Of a stretch of DNA of 64,000 bases, positions 59,776 to 64,000 are shown in pieces. How positions within the stretch are numbered: the stretch's first letter is position 1; each line of letters opens with the position of its first letter. Made by a program: the position numbers and the translations under genes. The notes under the pieces were generated by a model. It was not told the DNA's origin. It saw only the letters and a program-made list of their open reading frames with translations, and searched no databases. Source of the stretch: Xestospongia bergquistia (lineage: Eukaryota; Porifera; Demospongiae; Haplosclerida; Petrosiidae); contig OZ014414.1 in the NCBI GenBank assembly GCA_963965975.1, positions 992,001 through 1,056,000 on the forward strand, written 5' to 3'.

Positions 59776-60087
59776 TAGGTGTAGGAACAGGGGGGGGGGG
59801 GGGCACAGGGGCACGTGCCCCCCCCCCCTCCCCCCAATATTTTTGGTATATTGTGAGATGGTTTCACAATCAACTGATTTAGATTAGCCACTTTTCAATC
59901 CCTATCCTCATAATACAATTTACATATGTAGATGGACATTTTATGTAAAAACATTTCAAAAATTTTTTGTCAGTGTAAATGACAGAAGGTTTATTTTGGT
60001 TGTTATTGAAATACTTCACTGTTAAACTAAACAATGTTAAAATGTTACATATGTGCCCCCTGAATGACAAAATTGTTCCTACACCTA
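59776..60087. mobile_element. MITE-like element, copy 2 (312 bp)
   Basis: Same 14-bp terminal inverted repeats and internal sequence as 44949-45259 (TATTTTTGGTATATTGTGAG core). The left end has longer G and C runs. It lies 55 bases upstream of the FLYWCH fragment. Confidence 0.85.
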
Positions 60088-60142
60088 TGAATACAATATA
60101 AATTTCAGTTCAGAGAATATTTTCTACAATAAAGCCAAAGTC

Positions 60143-60319
60143 ATGGAGTTTACTACCACTAAACGAGGAGGAAGAGTACTTTTGTATGAAGGTCACAGAT
60201 ATGTAATCAACAGGAGAAGAAGAGATGAAAGAATAATTTGGAGATGCAGCAACAGAGAATGTACAGGGTCACTATCCACACTAAAAGACAATACTACCAC
60301 AACACAAAAGACAAAATAA
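60143..60319 (+). pseudogene. FLYWCH zinc-finger fragment of a MULE-type transposase gene
   Basis: Reads MEFTTTKRGGRVLLYEGHRY, VINRRRRDERIIWRCSNREC and TGSLST, the opening of a FLYWCH domain (the F/L/Y, W and two Cys positions are there), then stops at TAA 60317. The HxH end of the zinc finger is missing, so the domain is incomplete. FLYWCH fingers typically head Mutator-like (MULE) transposases; the next fragment supports this. Confidence 0.7.
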
Positions 60320-60360
60320 AATAATTAAATAATAATTGACAATAAGTAATTGCATTTGCA

Positions 60361-60462
60361 ACAGACACCAACATAAAGATACTTTGTGAAGCGAATACAA
60401 TCTATATTGATGGGACTTTCTGGAGACGGCCAAAGCTCTTTTATCAAATATTTTCCATACAG
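60361..60462 (+). pseudogene. MULE transposase fragment abutting duplicated SRP54 exon 8
   Basis: After an acceptor-like TTTGCAACAG, the frame reads [36 protein letters not shown] ... FYQIFSI matches the start of the MULE transposase catalytic core. The frame runs into SRP54-derived bases at about 60459-60463 and stops at 60484. The region between this and the FLYWCH part is deleted. Confidence 0.7.
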
Positions 60463-61718
<1,256 letters not shown>

Positions 61719-62088
61719 TAATGTATTATAGCTTAATAATTGTTTCAATATTGTATTATATTATTGTATAATTTAGAATGTCATGACTTTAATTAGCAAT
61801 TTAATATCGTTACATACTCATTTTAAATATTATATTAATCGCAATTATCTTATTATAAAAAGTGAGTCGGTATTTTGTAAAGTTATAACAATCATATTTT
61901 CAATTCTCATTTTGAGAAGAACTCCATTTGTTTTTTTATTGTTATAATACAAAAACCATTTTGTGATTTTATTTCAATAACACTTGCATTTCATAATGTA
62001 TTTCGGATTAAGACAAAAATTTAAATTAAAGGGAAAATGTCAATTTAGAATTCTAAATCATTAAATTGCAGATAAGCAATCTAATTAT

Positions 62089-63273
62089 TCATTGTTTCCA
62101 AACTGGATATTCTTGGCAATCTTGCTTTACACTCTGCCAACTAGCAATGTCATCATAAATTTTTACTTGTTGGTTTGGTTCATACAATTTTTCACACACA
62201 CGACATGTAAAGTCAATTGGATTACTCCCAGTACCATGTATAGACCAGTGATCTTTCCATTTAAAATAATCATTATATAGTTGAGGTTGACTTCCTATAC
62301 GTTTTAAGTGATCAGCAAGTTCTTTAGCTGTCTGGAAATTACGAGCATTGATAAAAGATTTAGGAGGAATTATAGCAGGATTTGACAAATCTGCTCCTGA
62401 CATAATCACAGGAACTGTATCTCTTTTGAGTGCATTTTGTAAAGATTTTTCTGTAAGGTAGTCTTTGCATATGACATTTTCAAAAGCCAAGTAAAACTTA
62501 TATTGTGGTATCAAAGAGAAGCAACTATCATGTGGTTCACAATGTTTGCCACAATTTCCATAGATATCAACATCAATGTACTTACCAAGCTTTCTTATCA
62601 ATTCTAATCGATGCTTCAAACACTTACTGATTAATGCTATAGCTGTTTTCTTTCTACCTTGAAGATAGTTCTTTTTTGGATCAAAGCCACCTTTAAACTT
62701 TACATTAGGTATTATGTCACCATAAGCATATCGGATATCTGAAGTCAATTTGTATGTCATAGTCCAGTTAAATAGAGAGTTCCATTGCTTCATATCACTA
62801 GGCTGAGGACTATTTGGTGGTGCCTCCCTATTGTAGTATATCCAGCGTTGTTCAGGTGGCCGTTTCATGGAGCGAGCAAGAGAGACAGTAGACTTAATAT
62901 CCCAAGCTCTACCATGAAAAATCACTGCACTGCTGTTTGGGAAACGTTTCTTGTCATTTGTAACGAAACATTTGTGCTTGAATTGTCCACATTCTATTTC
63001 ACCAGAATGAAGTCCATGTGCTTTTATAAAATCCGCACCAAAGCATAATGTCCAAAACAATATAATCTTAGGGGAATCAGGTGGTTCAACTGGTGAAACA
63101 GTTTTTATTGTAGAGTTATCTTTATGACCTTTAGGAAGAGAATTAAGTGAAGGAATAAGCAACTCAATTTTTTTTGCAGGTTTGTAGTGAATATAAAGGA
63201 TTATACAAGGAAGCATTAATACTACTAAGATAAAGAAGATTTTGCGTAATGATGCCTGAGGTTTTGTTTCCAT
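62089..63273 (-). CDS. GT10 alpha-1,3-fucosyltransferase, copy 2
   Basis: Intact, 394 residues, the duplicate of the 57103-58284 gene and clearly recent. All GT10 marks remain (VIFHGRAWD, QRWIYYNREAPP, FNWTMTYKL, the YKFYLAFENVICKDYLTEK block). Differences cluster in residues 120-135 (WDIKSTVSLARSMKRPPEQ against WDFKSTLPRVRFLKRPPGQ) and 215-222 (KCLKHRLELI against NCVNHRLKLV). One extra residue lies in the stem (SLNSLPKG). The open frame after duplication suggests it is still expressed, possibly with altered acceptor choice, since the first cluster lies in the acceptor-binding half of GT10 enzymes (family knowledge plus inference). Confidence 0.9.
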   Translation of the reverse strand: METKPQASLRKIFFILVVLMLPCIILYIHYKPAKKIELLIPSLNSLPKGHKDNSTIKTVSPVEPPDSPKIILFWTLCFGADFIKAHGLHSGEIECGQFKHKCFVTNDKKRFPNSSAVIFHGRAWDIKSTVSLARSMKRPPEQRWIYYNREAPPNSPQPSDMKQWNSLFNWTMTYKLTSDIRYAYGDIIPNVKFKGGFDPKKNYLQGRKKTAIALISKCLKHRLELIRKLGKYIDVDIYGNCGKHCEPHDSCFSLIPQYKFYLAFENVICKDYLTEKSLQNALKRDTVPVIMSGADLSNPAIIPPKSFINARNFQTAKELADHLKRIGSQPQLYNDYFKWKDHWSIHGTGSNPIDFTCRVCEKLYEPNQQVKIYDDIASWQSVKQDCQEYPVWKQ

Positions 63274-64000
63274 TTCTTGCTTGAATTAATCTAACTCAAA
63301 ATTCCTAAATGAAGTAGATGTGTTCACTGTAAAAATTGGTTGGTTGATTTAACAATGGTATGGTTATAATGAAAATTGTAAGAAGGAAAATAATTCTGTG
63401 CTATTGTCCTATGATTTGACTGTTTACAAAATTAACAATACAGTTTATATTAAAAAAAACCCTCATTATTAGTTCTAACATTTTATAAACAGGTTGCATT
63501 ATACAATTTGTATAACATGAAATGGTCAGTTTTAGTGGCTTTTAGTTATGATAATACAGTCTGTAGTGGATTTTAGGACAACGTAATATTTGGTGTCCAA
63601 AATGATGCTTAACTGGTCAACATTTTGTTGATTTGGTCAAATGTAACAAATTCAATAACATTGATTTAAATGTTTCTGGCAAATTTAATTTAGCAATTAA
63701 AATATGACAAACCATTAATATAAATTAAAACTCTCGTCAAAATTTATGCTATATGGAATACACGAAGAACTAATAGTCTCATGTATATAGCATTTTATAA
63801 CAAGGCACTGTCATTTAAGACTTAATTTGGTGGTACAAATTCAATTAATTCTATTAAATGAGGTATTGTATATATATGCAATGCTTTATGTGTAATGACT
63901 AAACTTATTGATAATGATTTAAAATTATATAAATTAATACAGTTTTATATACAAAGAAGTTTCAGTCAGCACAGATTAATAGTAAGAGATTTCAGTAACT
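63274..64000. other. 5' flank of fucosyltransferase 2
   Basis: Repeats 58285-59000 with scattered changes up to the window edge, so the duplicate block continues at least this far. No other gene. Confidence 0.7.

Overview
The window is eukaryotic nuclear DNA, AT-rich, with short GT-AG introns in the multi-exon genes, TATA and AATAAA signals, MITE-like repeats and microsatellites. An SRP54 gene with animal-type domain layout, a multi-exon Ig/FN3 receptor, AIG1/Toc-like GTPases, a CARD-like protein, GT10 fucosyltransferases and a FLYWCH/MULE transposon relic together suggest an early-branching animal. A demosponge (Amphimedon-like) is my best guess; this is inference, no species marker was read.

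Layout. (1) 1-641: 5' part of a minus-strand proton-dependent oligopeptide transporter (POT/PTR, SLC15-like) running off the left edge. (2) 1486-30616: a head-to-tail plus-strand array of twelve intronless POT-like genes. Units 2-11 repeat with a period of about 2.45-2.58 kb; units 3, 5 and 10 are broken and unit 11 has an altered tail. The nine spacers after units 2-10 carry the same fossil of the C-terminal coding end of a unit-1-type gene. This fixes the founding event: a crossover joining position about 3050 of unit 1 to position about 5620 downstream of unit 2. Unit 12 is an older, divergent member with a charged N-terminal extension. (3) 31860-36959: a small GTPase/death-fold neighbourhood: one full AIG1/Toc-like GTPase, a truncated tandem copy with an in-frame 45-bp minisatellite, a CARD-like ORF, and a third GTPase whose G3 motif is degenerate, bracketed by about 172-bp direct repeats. 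(4) 37346-38413: a 29-bp minisatellite and a lone exon-like segment resembling peptidase C78 (UFM1 protease/ZUFSP). (5) 39307-52621: an Ig/FN3 single-pass receptor, reconstructed as 11 coding exons (765 aa) plus a likely non-coding first exon, with NPxY/NPxF and PPPPY motifs in its tail. Its first coding intron is about 7.2 kb and holds a MITE, a perfect hairpin and tandem repeats. (6) 53348-56731: SRP54, reconstructed as 12 coding exons, 501 aa. (7) 57103-58284: an intronless GT10 alpha-1,3-fucosyltransferase convergent with SRP54. (8) 60463-64000: a segmental duplicate of SRP54 exons 8-12 (pseudogene) plus the fucosyltransferase (intact second copy), with a FLYWCH/MULE transposase relic and a MITE just upstream of the breakpoint.

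The loci do not form one pathway. The POT array probably encodes a family of similar membrane transporters; the GTPase/CARD cluster and the Ig receptor look like lineage-specific signalling or immune-type genes; SRP54 is housekeeping (co-translational targeting to the ER); the fucosyltransferases act on glycans in the Golgi. All exon structures were read by eye from splice sites and frame continuity, without transcript data.
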